From JBKJVQ01 sp046717125 (lineage in GTDB: Bacteria; Pseudomonadota; Alphaproteobacteria; Rhizobiales; Methyloligellaceae), in the NCBI GenBank assembly GCA_046717125.1, contig JBKJVQ010000121.1, positions 1 to 43,670 of the forward strand: DNA of 43,670 nucleotides, in the 5' to 3' direction. The notes under the pieces were generated by a model. The model did not search any database, was not told the DNA's origin, and saw only the letters and a program-made list of their open reading frames with translations. Of this stretch, positions 1 to 10,640 are shown piece after piece; positions within the stretch are counted from its first letter, which is position 1, and every line of letters starts with the position of its first letter. Position numbers and translations under genes: made by a program.

Positions 1-921
1 GCCTCAAGCCACGGCTTGCAGCAGCGACGGCTCGACGGCGTGCGCTTCGCCGCCGCGGGCTTCACCAATCTCTCGCGCGATCACATGGACTATCACGCGG
101 ACGCGGAGGACTATTTCGCCCAGAAGCTCAGGCTGTTCACGACGCTGCTGCCGGATGGCGCGCCTGCGATTGTCGACGCCGACGAGGCTTACGCCGACCG
201 AGTGGCGGAAGCGGCCAGGGCGCGGGGGCTGCCGGTGTTTTCGGTGGGGCGAAACGGAACGGCGATCACGCTGCTCTCCACCGAACGCGACGGATTCGCT
301 CAGCGGCTGCGCCTGAAATACCAGGACGGCGTCTACGACATCCTTCTGAAGCTGGTTGGCGATTTCCAGACATCGAACGTGCTCGTCGCCGCCGCGCTGG
401 CGATTGCGTCGGGCGAGAATGCGCCGCGCGTGATCGCTTCCCTCGAGGGGCTGAAAGGCGCACGCGGCCGGCTCGATCTTGCGGGCGAGACCGAGTCGGG
501 CGCGCCGATCTTCGTCGACTATGCACATACGCCGGATGCGCTAGCCAAGGCGCTGGCGGCTTTGCGGCCTTACGCGAGCGGAAGACTCGCGGTCGTGTTT
601 GGATGCGGCGGCGACCGCGACCGCGGCAAGCGTCCGGAGATGGGCGCGGCGGCCGTGGCGGGCGCGGATGTGGTCTATGTGACGGACGACAATCCCCGCA
701 ACGAGGATCCGGCCGAAATCAGGCGGGCGATCATGGACGCAGCGCCGGGCGCAACCGAGATCGGTAACCGCGCTAAAGCGATCGCGACGGCCATCGCCGA
801 TCTCGACAAGGGCGACGTGCTGCTCGTGGCCGGTAAGGGACACGAGACCGGACAAATCGTCGGCGCAAAGGTGCTTCCGTTTTCGGATCACGATGCGGTC
901 GCGGCGGCGCTTAGAGCATGA
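1..921 (+). CDS. murE: MurE, UDP-MurNAc-tripeptide synthetase (5' end missing)
   Basis: Adds meso-diaminopimelate to UDP-MurNAc-L-Ala-D-Glu in the cytoplasm. The frame is open from base 1, so the N-terminal domain and the ATP-binding P-loop lie outside the window. The visible part starts at ASSHGLQQRRLDGV and NLSRDHMDYH, both typical of the central Mur ligase domain. The C-terminal domain shows VDYAHTPDAL, the GCGGDRDRGKRPEM segment, KGHE near the end, and DDNPRNEDP. The DNPR motif is the family signature for meso-diaminopimelate rather than lysine, so a Gram-negative type wall is expected. The stop is TGA at 919-921. It leads directly into murF as first gene of the visible dcw operon. About 307 codons are present; the full family length is near 480-500, so roughly the first third is missing. 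Confidence 0.95.
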   Translation, partial: ASSHGLQQRRLDGVRFAAAGFTNLSRDHMDYHADAEDYFAQKLRLFTTLLPDGAPAIVDADEAYADRVAEAARARGLPVFSVGRNGTAITLLSTERDGFAQRLRLKYQDGVYDILLKLVGDFQTSNVLVAAALAIASGENAPRVIASLEGLKGARGRLDLAGETESGAPIFVDYAHTPDALAKALAALRPYASGRLAVVFGCGGDRDRGKRPEMGAAAVAGADVVYVTDDNPRNEDPAEIRRAIMDAAPGATEIGNRAKAIATAIADLDKGDVLLVAGKGHETGQIVGAKVLPFSDHDAVAAALRA

Positions 922-931
922 TGGTCAGCGC

Positions 932-2344
932 GTGACGGAGATCTGGACGGCAGAGGACGTGGCGGAGGCGGTCGGCCGCGAACTGGCCGTCAATGCCGGG
1001 ACGCCAGTCACGGGCGTCTCGATCGACAGCCGATCGCTGAAACCGGGCGAGCTGTTCGTCGCGATCAGGGGCGATCGTCTCGACGGGCACGATTATGTTG
1101 TGGCGGCGCTCCGCGCGGGCGCATCGCTCGCCCTTGTAGAAATCGGTTTCACCGGCGACGATAACCGCCTGATCCGCGTGCCTGATCCGTTGCGCGCGAT
1201 GGCGGCGCTGGGGCGCGCCGCCCGGGCTCGGTTCGGTGGCAGGGTCATCGCGGTTACCGGCAGCGTTGGGAAGACGGGTACGAAGGAAGCCCTGCGCCTC
1301 GCCCTGTCGCCTTCGGGACCGGTGCATGCCTCACAGAAATCCTACAACAATCACTGGGGTGTGCCCCTCACCCTGTCGAACTTGCCGAAAGACGCCGCAT
1401 TCGGGGTGTTCGAGATCGGCATGAACCACCCCGGCGAAATCACGCCGCTGACGCAGATGGTCCAGCCCGACATCGCTATCGTGACGACCATCGAGCCCGT
1501 GCATCTCGGCTTTTTCGCGTCGATCGCAGAGATCGCGGAGGCGAAGGCGGAGATATTTCGCGGGCTGGAGGAGGGCGGCGCGGCGGTGCTCAATCGCGAC
1601 AATCCGCATTTCGGTCTGCTGGCGGCGCGGGCGAAGGCGGCCGGCGCGTGTATTGCCTCGTTTGGCGAGGCGGAAGATGCGGATGTCCGGCTGACCTACC
1701 TAGCCCTGCATGCCGATCACTCCGAAGTCGAGGCCGATCTTGCGGGCGTCCCGATCAGCTACAGGGTCGGCGCGCCGGGACGTCACCTGGTTATGAACTC
1801 GCTCGCCGTCCTCGCGGCCTCGCATCTGGCCGGCGCGGATGTCGCCAAGGCCGCGGCGGCGCTGGCGGAGATGCGCGCGCCGCAGGGGCGCGGGGCGCAG
1901 ATCGTTTTGGGTTCTGGGGATGGCCGGATCACCCTTATCGACGAAAGCTACAACGCCAACCCAGCGTCCATGCGCGCGGCCATTGCAGTGCTGGGTCAGT
2001 CGGCGCGCGGACGCCGGTTAAGGACGGTGGCCGTTCTTGGGGACATGCTGGAGCTGGGGGATATGGCGGACGCATTGCACCGAGACCTTTCCAAGCCCAT
2101 TGACGCGGCGGCGATTGATGTTGTTCTTGCGTGCGGCAAGCATATGCGGGCGCTGTGGGATGCGCTTCCCGCCTCGCGCCGGGGCGCCTATGCCGAAACG
2201 GCCGAGGCGCTGAAGCCCGCACTTCTCGGAGCGGTGCGCGGGGGGGACGTCGTGATGATCAAGGGATCGCTCGGCAGCCGCATGGGGCCGCTGGTCGAAG
2301 CGGTGAAGCAGCGCTTCACCGGCAAAGACGCGGGGCAGGGTTAG
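932..2344 (+). CDS. murF: MurF, UDP-MurNAc-tripeptide:D-Ala-D-Ala ligase
   Basis: Adds D-Ala-D-Ala to the UDP-MurNAc-tripeptide, finishing the soluble pentapeptide precursor. The Mur ligase P-loop reads TGSVGKTGTKE near residue 110, followed by SYNNHWGVPLTL. The C-terminal domain has DESYNANPASMRAAI, a MurF hallmark. I chose the GTG at 932, ten bases after the murE stop, because the protein then begins MTEIWTAEDV, close to usual MurF N termini. An in-frame ATG at 893 inside murE would add 13 residues and cannot be excluded; neither start has a strong ribosome-binding site. Length is 470 residues, normal for the family. mraY follows after 4 bases, so the genes are surely co-transcribed. Confidence 0.95.
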   Translation: MTEIWTAEDVAEAVGRELAVNAGTPVTGVSIDSRSLKPGELFVAIRGDRLDGHDYVVAALRAGASLALVEIGFTGDDNRLIRVPDPLRAMAALGRAARARFGGRVIAVTGSVGKTGTKEALRLALSPSGPVHASQKSYNNHWGVPLTLSNLPKDAAFGVFEIGMNHPGEITPLTQMVQPDIAIVTTIEPVHLGFFASIAEIAEAKAEIFRGLEEGGAAVLNRDNPHFGLLAARAKAAGACIASFGEAEDADVRLTYLALHADHSEVEADLAGVPISYRVGAPGRHLVMNSLAVLAASHLAGADVAKAAAALAEMRAPQGRGAQIVLGSGDGRITLIDESYNANPASMRAAIAVLGQSARGRRLRTVAVLGDMLELGDMADALHRDLSKPIDAAAIDVVLACGKHMRALWDALPASRRGAYAETAEALKPALLGAVRGGDVVMIKGSLGSRMGPLVEAVKQRFTGKDAGQG

Positions 2345-2348
2345 ACCG

Positions 2349-3434
2349 ATGCTGCTTTGGCTTACGCAGTTCGCGGACCAGTTCTCCGCGCTGAACGTCT
2401 TCCGCTACATCACCTTCCGTACCGGCGGCGCAATGATGACGGCGCTGCTGTTCGTGTTCCTGCTCGGTCCGAAGCTGATCGCGTCCCTGCGCGTGCGCCA
2501 GGGCAAAGGTCAGCCGATCCGCGACGATGGTCCTTCCGGGCATATCATCAAGAAGCAGGGCACGCCCACAATGGGCGGCCTGATGATTCTGGCCTCTGCG
2601 TGTTTTGCGACATTGATCTGGGGCAATCTCGCCAATCCATATGTCTGGATCGTCCTGCTCGTCACCCTGGTCTTCGGCGCGATCGGTTTTTACGACGATT
2701 ATCTCAAGGTGAAGCGGCAGAGCCCCGGCGGGTTCGGGGGCCGCATCAAGATCGTGATCGAGCTGCTGACGGCCGGCATCGCCACCTACGCCATCATGAA
2801 GCTGGGGACCGAGCCTTTCGCTTCCTCGCTGACGATCCCGTTCCTGAAGGACGTCCTGATCGAACTCGGCCCGCTTTATGTGGTGCTCGGCGCACTCGTC
2901 ATCGCGGGGGCTGGCAATGCGGTCAATCTTACCGACGGGCTCGATGGGCTCGCGATCGTGCCCGTGATGATCGCGGCGGCGTCGTTCGGGGCCATCGCCT
3001 ATTTCGTCGGCAATGCGGTCTTCTCCGACTATTTGCAGATCCACAATGTGCAGGGGACGGGCGAGCTCGCCATTATCTGCGGCGCGCTGCTCGGCGCGGG
3101 CCTCGGGTTTCTCTGGTTCAACGCGCCGCCCGCCATGATTTTCATGGGCGATACGGGCTCGCTGGCGCTGGGCGGCGCGCTCGGGGCCATCGCCGTCGCA
3201 ACGAAACATGAACTAGTTCTGGCGATTATCGGCGGACTGTTCGTTCTGGAGGCCGTCAGCGTCATCGTGCAGGTCGTGTCGTACCGGCTTACCGGGCGGC
3301 GCGTTTTCCGCATGGCGCCGCTGCATCATCATTTCGAACAGAAGGGGTGGGCGGAGGCGACAGTCGTGATCCGATTCTGGCTGATCGCAGTGGTGCTTGC
3401 CCTGGTGGGACTTTCGACGCTCAAACTTCGGTAG
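2349..3434 (+). CDS. mraY: MraY, phospho-MurNAc-pentapeptide transferase
   Basis: Integral membrane enzyme that transfers phospho-MurNAc-pentapeptide to undecaprenyl phosphate, giving lipid I. The 361-residue protein has about ten hydrophobic segments. Visible family motifs are PTMGGLMILA, FYDDYLKVKRQS (catalytic and Mg-binding aspartates), NLTDGLDGLA, FMGDTGSLALGG, and the histidine-rich loop PLHHHFEQKGW near the C terminus. The ATG at 2349 lies 4 bases after murF, and the length matches the family (about 360). It sits in the usual dcw position between murF and murD. No oddities seen. Confidence 0.97.
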   Translation: MLLWLTQFADQFSALNVFRYITFRTGGAMMTALLFVFLLGPKLIASLRVRQGKGQPIRDDGPSGHIIKKQGTPTMGGLMILASACFATLIWGNLANPYVWIVLLVTLVFGAIGFYDDYLKVKRQSPGGFGGRIKIVIELLTAGIATYAIMKLGTEPFASSLTIPFLKDVLIELGPLYVVLGALVIAGAGNAVNLTDGLDGLAIVPVMIAAASFGAIAYFVGNAVFSDYLQIHNVQGTGELAIICGALLGAGLGFLWFNAPPAMIFMGDTGSLALGGALGAIAVATKHELVLAIIGGLFVLEAVSVIVQVVSYRLTGRRVFRMAPLHHHFEQKGWAEATVVIRFWLIAVVLALVGLSTLKLR

Positions 3435-3444
3435 GATCGCGACC

Positions 3445-4871
<1,427 letters not shown>

Positions 4872-4875
<4 letters not shown>

Positions 4876-6044
4876 GGCTGACGCGCGCCGACCGCTCGGT
4901 TCTAGGCGACTGGTGGTTCACAGTCGATCGGCTGACTCTTGCCGCCGCCGTGCTTCTGCTGGCGGCGGGCATCGTGCTGACGCTCGCCGCGTCGCCGGCG
5001 GTCGCGACGCGGCTCGGCCTCGATCCGTTCCATTTCGTTTATCGCCATGTGGCCATTGCGCCGCTTGCGCTTCTCGTCATGATCGGCGCGTCGCTACTGA
5101 GCCCGCGCAGGATACGCAGGGTCGCGCTCATGCTCACCTTCGGCGGCCTCGTACTCATGGCGCTGGCGCTCCAATTCGGCATGGAGATCAAGGGCGCGCA
5201 TCGCTGGCTGATGATCGGCAATTTCGCACTGCAGCCGTCCGAACTCGTGAAGCCCGGCTTCATTATCCTGTCGGCTTGGTTTCTCTCGGAAAGCCAGAAG
5301 CGCGCCGACGTTCCGGGCGTGTGGCTGGCGGTCGGTGTCTACGCCATATTCGCCGGGCTGCTTGTCCTGCAGCCGGACTTCGGACAGACCGTGCTCATCA
5401 CGATGATCTGGGGCGGCATGTTCTTCATGGCCGGCATTGGCCTGTGGTGGATCGGCGCTCTGGCGCTCGCCGGCGTTTTCGGCCTTATCGGCGCGTACTT
5501 GACAGCCCCGCATTTCGCCTCACGTATCGACCGTTTCCTCAATCCAGAGGCGGGCGACACCTATCAGGCAGATCGCGCGCTGGAATCGTTTCTCAACGGC
5601 GGCTGGTTCGGCACGGGGCCGGGCGAGGGGACGGTGAAACATTTCCTGCCGGATTCGCATACGGACTTCGTGTTCGCGGTCGCGGCGGAGGAATACGGGC
5701 TGATCGCCTGCATGCTGCTCGTCGCGCTTTATGGCTTCATCGTGCTACGGGGCTTGAGCCTCGCGGCGCGTGAGCCGGACGGGTTCATCCGGCATGCGGT
5801 CGCGGGCCTGATCATGCTGTTCGGGTTGCAAGCCGTCATCAACATGGCCGTCAATGTGGGACTCGCACCGGCCAAAGGCATGACACTACCGTTCATCTCT
5901 TACGGCGGATCGTCGATGATCGGCATGGCCCTGGTTCTCGGATTCGCCTTGGGCCTGACGCGAAAGCGTCCGCGCTCGGAAAGCTGGTCGGTCGAGCACG
6001 CAGCCGGCCCGGCTTCGTTTACGGCGCGTGAGCGGCCGGCATGA
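4872..6044 (+). CDS. ftsW: FtsW, septal peptidoglycan polymerase of the SEDS family
   Basis: Polytopic membrane glycosyltransferase that polymerises lipid II at the division septum together with a class B penicillin-binding protein. The 390-residue protein shows about ten membrane segments and SEDS signatures: HRWLMIGNFALQPSELVKP, LQPDFGQT, the long extracytoplasmic loop with DRALESFLNGGWFGTGPGEG, DFVFAVAAEEYG, and LPFISYGGSSM near the end. The last element and the divisome gene context separate it from RodA. Start and stop codons overlap murD and murG by 4 bases each (ATGA both times), so the three proteins are probably made in step. Confidence 0.95.
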
Positions 6045-7135
6045 CGCAGCCCCTGGTCTTCCTTGCCGCCGGCGGCACGGGAGGCCATCTGTTCCCAGCG
6101 TTTGCTCTGGCGGAAGAGCTCAGGCGCCGCGGCTGCATCATCGAGCTGATCACCGACCTGCGCGGCGACAAGTTCCATGCAGGATTTCCGGCGCGGACGA
6201 TCCACCGCGTTCCCTCCGCGACGCTGCCCGACAAGGCTTTCCGCACCTATCTCCGCACGGGATCGATGCTGACGGCAGGCCTTTCCGCGGCGCTCATGCT
6301 CATCGGACGATCGCGCCCCCACATCATGATCGGTTTTGGCGGATATCCGACACTCCCGCCGATCATGGCGGCGCGTATGCTGGGCGTACCCACGCTTATT
6401 CATGAGCAGAACGCGGTTATGGGCCGCGCTAACCGCGTGCTCATGAAAGTGGTGCGCGGCATTGCGCTGTCGTTCGATTCGACCAAGTTCGTCGAAGGCA
6501 AGGCGCTCGCCAAGGCGCGTGTGACAGGCGCGCCGGTCCGCACCGAGATCCTCGACCGGGCCGAACAGCTCTACCATCCGCCCGGGCCGGGGCAACGCTG
6601 CAACCTGTTGATTTTCGGCGGCAGCCAGGGCGCGCGCTTTTTCTCGGAAGTCGCGCCGCCTGCTTTACGCCTTCTGCCTGCCGGCATGCGGCAGCGGTTG
6701 ACGGTCGTGCAGCAATGCCGCGAGGAGGATATCGCCGGCGTGCGCGCGGCCTATGAACAGGCCGGGGTAAACGCCCATCTCTCGACCTTTTTCAGGGACA
6801 TGCCGGCCCGGCTTGCGGGCGCGCATCTCGTGCTGTCGCGCGCGGGCGCATCGACCGTCGCGGAACTCGCGGCGATGGGACGGCCGTCCATCCTGGTTCC
6901 GCTCCCGCACGCGCTTGACAACGATCAGCTCGAGAACGCTACTCGGGGAGAAGCTGCAGGCGGGGCGTGGTGTATCCCGCAGAGCGAGCTGACGCCGGAA
7001 CGGCTGACAGCGGAACTCGTGCTGCTGCTCGAAGCGCCGGAGCGGCTTTCCGAAGCGGCGGTGCGGATCAGGCGACTGGCGAAGGTCGATGCCGTGGCGC
7101 GACTCGCCGAGTTCGCAGAAGAGTTGATGGATTGA
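6041..7135 (+). CDS. murG: MurG, lipid II synthase (GlcNAc transferase)
   Basis: Peripheral inner-membrane GT28 glycosyltransferase that adds GlcNAc from UDP-GlcNAc to lipid I, making lipid II. The N-terminal domain begins LAAGGTGGHLFPAFALAEEL, the glycine-rich loop of the family, and continues with GFGGYPTLPPIMAA and HEQNAVMGRANR. The C-terminal domain has FGGSQGA and SRAGASTVAELAAMGRPS followed by PLPHALDNDQLENA, which bind the donor nucleotide. Length is 364 residues, normal for the family. The ATG overlaps the ftsW stop, and murC follows after 4 bases. Confidence 0.96.
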   Translation: MTQPLVFLAAGGTGGHLFPAFALAEELRRRGCIIELITDLRGDKFHAGFPARTIHRVPSATLPDKAFRTYLRTGSMLTAGLSAALMLIGRSRPHIMIGFGGYPTLPPIMAARMLGVPTLIHEQNAVMGRANRVLMKVVRGIALSFDSTKFVEGKALAKARVTGAPVRTEILDRAEQLYHPPGPGQRCNLLIFGGSQGARFFSEVAPPALRLLPAGMRQRLTVVQQCREEDIAGVRAAYEQAGVNAHLSTFFRDMPARLAGAHLVLSRAGASTVAELAAMGRPSILVPLPHALDNDQLENATRGEAAGGAWCIPQSELTPERLTAELVLLLEAPERLSEAAVRIRRLAKVDAVARLAEFAEELMD

Positions 7136-7139
7136 ACTG

Positions 7140-8567
7140 ATGCAGCTCCCCCGCGATATCGGCCCGTTCCACATCGTCGGCATCGGCGGCATCGGCATGA
7201 GCGCCATCGCCGAGGTGATGCATACGCGCGGCTACAAGGTCCAGGGCAGCGACCTGAAGGAGAGCGCGAACGTCCAGCGGCTTCAGGCCAAGGGCATCAG
7301 ATGCATCATCGGGCACGATGCCGCCAACCTCGAAGGCGTGACGCATCTCGTCATCTCCAGCGCCGTAAAAGCGGGCAATCCCGAATTCGAAGGCGCCAAG
7401 GAAAAGCATATCCCGATCATCCGCCGTGCCGAGATGCTGGCGGAGCTGATGCGCATCTGCGCGACGGTCTCGGTAACCGGCACGCACGGCAAGACGACGA
7501 CTACATCGATGATCGCCGACATCACCATGCATGCCGGCCTCGATCCCACCGTCATAACAGGCGGCATCATCGCCGACTGGGGATCGAACGCGCGCATCGG
7601 CTCGGGCGCGTGGATGGTCGTCGAGGCGGACGAATCCGACGGAACGTTCGTCAAACTGCCGACCCAGATCGGCGTCGTCACGAATATCGACCCCGAGCAC
7701 ATGGATTATTGGCGCACAGAATCGGCGCTGCACGACGCCTTCATCCAGTTCTTTGAGCAGATCCCGTTCTATGGCTGCGCGGTCGCCGGCATCGATCATC
7801 CGGTCGTGCGCGAGATGGTCGCTCGCGTAACGGGTCTCGGCTTCAGCCGCCGCATCTTGACCTATGGCGTTGCGCGCGACGCCGACCTCAGGCTGGTGAA
7901 TGTGCGATCCGTGAAGGGATCGATGCTGTTCGACGTGCAGCTCGGGCCCGGCGTCAGGGGCGGATCGCGCGAACTTATCGATGTCTCGCTGCCGATTCCG
8001 GGGCATTACAACGCGCTTAATGCCGTTGCATCGCTCGCCACGGGTACGGAAATCGGCATCCCGGACGAGGTGATGCGCGAGACGCTCGCCAAATTCTCGG
8101 GCGTCAAACGGCGCTTTACGAAAGTCGGCGAATGGAACGGCGTCTCGTTCTACGACGACTATGCGCACCATCCTGTCGAGATCGCGTCGGTACTGCGGGC
8201 GGCTCGCACCGCGACGCATGGACGCGTGATTGCGGTCGCGCAGCCGCATCGCTATACGCGGCTGCAATCCCTGTTCAATCAGTTCAGCGCCTGTTTCGAC
8301 GACGCCGATGTGGTGATGGTGACCCCGGTCTATTCCGCGGGCGAAGCGCCAATCCCGGGCATCGACCGTGACGAGCTCGTGGCGGGCCTGACACGCCACG
8401 GCCATCCGGCGGCGGTGGCGATTGAAGCCGGCGATGCGCTGGCGAGCGAAATCGCCTCCATCGTCAAGCCCGGCGACCTCGTCATCGGCGTCGGCGCAGG
8501 CAATATTACCGACTGGATAAACGCGCTGCCCGGCCAGATCGAACAGACGGGCAGGGCGGCGTTTTGA
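7140..8567 (+). CDS. murC: MurC, UDP-MurNAc:L-alanine ligase
   Basis: Catalyses ATP-dependent addition of L-alanine to UDP-MurNAc, the first peptide step. The N-terminal domain has HIVGIGGIGMSAIAEVM. The P-loop is TGTHGKTTTTSM at about residues 114-125, followed by EADESDGTF and TNIDPEHMDYW. The C-terminal domain has FYDDYAHHPVEIASVL and QPHRYTRLQ, which are diagnostic for MurC. Length is 475 residues. Unlike the other ligases in this operon, it comes after murG, the order seen in most dcw clusters. Its TGA overlaps the murB start as TTGA. Confidence 0.96.
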   Translation: MQLPRDIGPFHIVGIGGIGMSAIAEVMHTRGYKVQGSDLKESANVQRLQAKGIRCIIGHDAANLEGVTHLVISSAVKAGNPEFEGAKEKHIPIIRRAEMLAELMRICATVSVTGTHGKTTTTSMIADITMHAGLDPTVITGGIIADWGSNARIGSGAWMVVEADESDGTFVKLPTQIGVVTNIDPEHMDYWRTESALHDAFIQFFEQIPFYGCAVAGIDHPVVREMVARVTGLGFSRRILTYGVARDADLRLVNVRSVKGSMLFDVQLGPGVRGGSRELIDVSLPIPGHYNALNAVASLATGTEIGIPDEVMRETLAKFSGVKRRFTKVGEWNGVSFYDDYAHHPVEIASVLRAARTATHGRVIAVAQPHRYTRLQSLFNQFSACFDDADVVMVTPVYSAGEAPIPGIDRDELVAGLTRHGHPAAVAIEAGDALASEIASIVKPGDLVIGVGAGNITDWINALPGQIEQTGRAAF

Positions 8568-9496
8568 GCTTTCCCGATATTTCCGCGGAGCTTGCGGCGG
8601 CACTGCCGGATCTGCGCGGGAGCCTCAAGGCCAATGCGCCGCTATCCGATTTTACGTGGTTCCGGGTCGGCGGGCCGGCACAGATTCTTTATCTGCCTGC
8701 GGACGAATCCGATCTTGCCTATTTCTTTGCGCATCTGCCTCGCGATGTCCCCGTCATGCCGATCGGGCTCGGCTCGAATTTGCTCGTGCGCGACGGCGGC
8801 ATTGAGGGCGTCGTCATCAGGCTCGGGCGTGGCTTCAATCAGGTCGAGGTCGAGGCCGGTTATCGCCTGCGCGTCGGCGCGGCTGTCCCCGATGTAAAGG
8901 TCGCGCGGGCCGCGGCCGATGCGGGAATCTCCGGCCTGTCGTTCTATCGCGGTATTCCGGGCGGTATGGGTGGCGCGTTGCGGATGAATGGCGGCGCGCA
9001 TGGGCGCGAGACAAGGGATGTCGTAATCGAAGTGCGTGCGATCGACCGCAAGGGGCATCTCAGCGTGATGCCGGTCGGCGAGCTGCATTACAGCTACCGG
9101 CATTGCGGGGCGGACGAGAGCCTCGTGTTCACGGAAGCGCTGTTCCAGGGAGAGCCCGGCGAGACCCAGGCGATCCTCAAGGAAATGGACGAGATTGCCG
9201 AGTATCGGGAGGGTGCGCAGCCGATCAAGAGCCGGACAGGCGGCTCGACCTTCAAGAACCCTCCCGGCGGCAAGGCGTGGCAGCTGATAGACGCGGCGGG
9301 CATGCGGGGATATTCCGTGGGCGGAGCGAAAGTCTCCGAGATGCACTGCAATTTCCTCATCAACGAGGGCGGCGCGACCGGCGCGGATATCGAGACGCTG
9401 GGTGAAACGGTCCGGGCGCGCGTGCGGGAGACATCGGGCGTCGAGCTGGAGTGGGAGATCAAGCGGCTGGGCGTGGCGGCAGAATTGAGTTCCTGA
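8564..9496 (+). CDS. murB: MurB, UDP-N-acetylenolpyruvoylglucosamine reductase
   Basis: FAD- and NADPH-dependent enzyme that reduces UDP-GlcNAc-enolpyruvate to UDP-MurNAc. The FAD domain shows TWFRVGGPAQ, GLGSNLLVRDGG, and YRGIPGGMGGALRMNGGAHG. The substrate side has SRTGGSTFKNPPGGKAW and HCNFLINEGGATGADI near the C terminus. The 310-residue length and lack of an extra tyrosine-loop insertion suggest a type II MurB. The start is a TTG at 8564 that overlaps the murC stop (TTGA). No in-frame ATG occurs before the conserved N-terminal segment, so the rare start seems real. This is the last gene before a 214-base gap. Confidence 0.94.
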   Translation: MSFPDISAELAAALPDLRGSLKANAPLSDFTWFRVGGPAQILYLPADESDLAYFFAHLPRDVPVMPIGLGSNLLVRDGGIEGVVIRLGRGFNQVEVEAGYRLRVGAAVPDVKVARAAADAGISGLSFYRGIPGGMGGALRMNGGAHGRETRDVVIEVRAIDRKGHLSVMPVGELHYSYRHCGADESLVFTEALFQGEPGETQAILKEMDEIAEYREGAQPIKSRTGGSTFKNPPGGKAWQLIDAAGMRGYSVGGAKVSEMHCNFLINEGGATGADIETLGETVRARVRETSGVELEWEIKRLGVAAELSS

Positions 9497-9544
9497 AACT
9501 CAATCGCGCGCCGCTTTGGGATTTCACCCCCACCCCAACCCCAA

Positions 9545-9567
9545 CCCTCCCCCATCGAGGGGGAGGG
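9545..9567. repeat. GC-rich intergenic palindrome (CCCTCCCCC / GGGGGAGGG)
   Basis: A perfect 9-bp inverted repeat, CCCTCCCCC and GGGGGAGGG, surrounds the 5-base loop ATCGA. It is preceded by a CACCCCAACCCCAACC tract (about 9526-9545). From memory, this type of element is scattered between genes in many Hyphomicrobiales genomes. It lies in the murB-ddl gap. It has no T-tract, so a simple rho-independent terminator is unlikely, though the RNA hairpin could still affect transcript ends. Confidence 0.7.
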
Positions 9568-9710
9568 AGTCATATCGCCTGCGTCGCGGGAGTTTCCTTA
9601 CGCAGATGATTGCGGCGGACTGCTTGTCGATTCATAAACATTCCGAATCAGTTGGCGGCGTAGGCTGAGCAGCAAAATCACGTCGCGTGTGCCTTGCGCA
9701 GGGGGAACCC

Positions 9711-10640
9711 ATGACAACACGCAGCCGAAACCACATCGCGGTGCTGAAGGGCGGCTGGTCTGTCGAGCGCGAGGTCTCGTTGCGCTCGGGCGCCGCTTGC
9801 GGCGCGGCGCTGCGGGACGAGGGCTACCGCGTCACCGAGATCGACGTCACGCGCGACATTGCGGGCGAGCTCATCGCCCTAAAGCCCGACGCCGTCTTCA
9901 ATGCGCTCCACGGCAGATTCGGCGAGGATGGCTGCATACAGGGCATTCTCGAGACGCTGCATATTCCGTACACGCATTCCGGCGTGCTCGCCTCGGCTTT
10001 AGCGATGCACAAGCAACGCGCCAAGGCCGTCATGGCGGCTGATGGCGTGCCTGTGGCGGAGGCGAAGATCGTCACACGGAAGGAGGCCGCCGCCTCTCAC
10101 GTCATGAAGCCGCCTTACGTCATCAAGCCGGTCGCGGAAGGATCGAGCGTCGGCGTCTACATCGTGCGCGAGGGCCAGGCGCATCCGCCGCAGGACCTGC
10201 ATTCCGCCGAATGGCGGGTCGGCGAAGAGCTGATGGTCGAGCGTTTCATTCCGGGACGGGAACTCACCTGCGCGGTCATGGGAAACGACGCTTTCGGCGT
10301 GATCGAAATTTTGCCGGCCGAAGGGTTAAGCTTCTACGATTATGAGGCAAAATACGCCCCGGGCGGATCGCGTCACGTCCTTCCCGCGGAACTTTCATCA
10401 AATCTTTACCAATATGTACAGAAGCTGACCCTGACGGCTCACAGGGCACTGGGCTGCCGGGGCGTGAGCCGCGCCGATTTTCGATATGACGAGTATGCGG
10501 GGGAAGTGATCTGCCTCGAGGTGAATACGCAGCCAGGCATGACGGCGACGTCGCTCGTGCCTGAGCTTGCGGCCCATGCGGGCATCACCTTCGGCGATCT
10601 CGTGACCTGGATGGTGGAGGATGCGTCTTGCGATCGTTAG
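9711..10640 (+). CDS. ddl: D-alanine--D-alanine ligase
   Basis: ATP-grasp enzyme that joins two D-alanines, supplying the dipeptide used by MurF. Visible motifs are VLKGGWSVEREVSLRSG at the N terminus, ALHGRFGEDGCIQGILE, PYTHSGVLASALAMHK, KPVAEGSSVGVY, and LEVNTQPGMTATSLVPE near the end, whose acidic and Asn residues bind Mg. The ATG at 9711 has a strong GGGGGAA ribosome-binding site 3-9 bases upstream; an earlier in-frame start at 9687 would add eight residues and is not needed. Length is 309. Its 3' end overlaps ftsQ by 13 bases. Confidence 0.95.
   Translation: MTTRSRNHIAVLKGGWSVEREVSLRSGAACGAALRDEGYRVTEIDVTRDIAGELIALKPDAVFNALHGRFGEDGCIQGILETLHIPYTHSGVLASALAMHKQRAKAVMAADGVPVAEAKIVTRKEAAASHVMKPPYVIKPVAEGSSVGVYIVREGQAHPPQDLHSAEWRVGEELMVERFIPGRELTCAVMGNDAFGVIEILPAEGLSFYDYEAKYAPGGSRHVLPAELSSNLYQYVQKLTLTAHRALGCRGVSRADFRYDEYAGEVICLEVNTQPGMTATSLVPELAAHAGITFGDLVTWMVEDASCDR

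Noticed and set aside
914..923. GAGCATGATG at the murE-murF junction as a dispersed palindrome
   Set aside because: Only one arm is present; no matching reverse arm or CCGAAAA core lies nearby.
7068..8603. Long open frame on the minus strand opposite murC
   Set aside because: It is antisense to a well-supported gene, has an Arg/Asp/His-rich composition typical of frame shadow in GC-rich DNA, and shows no family motif.
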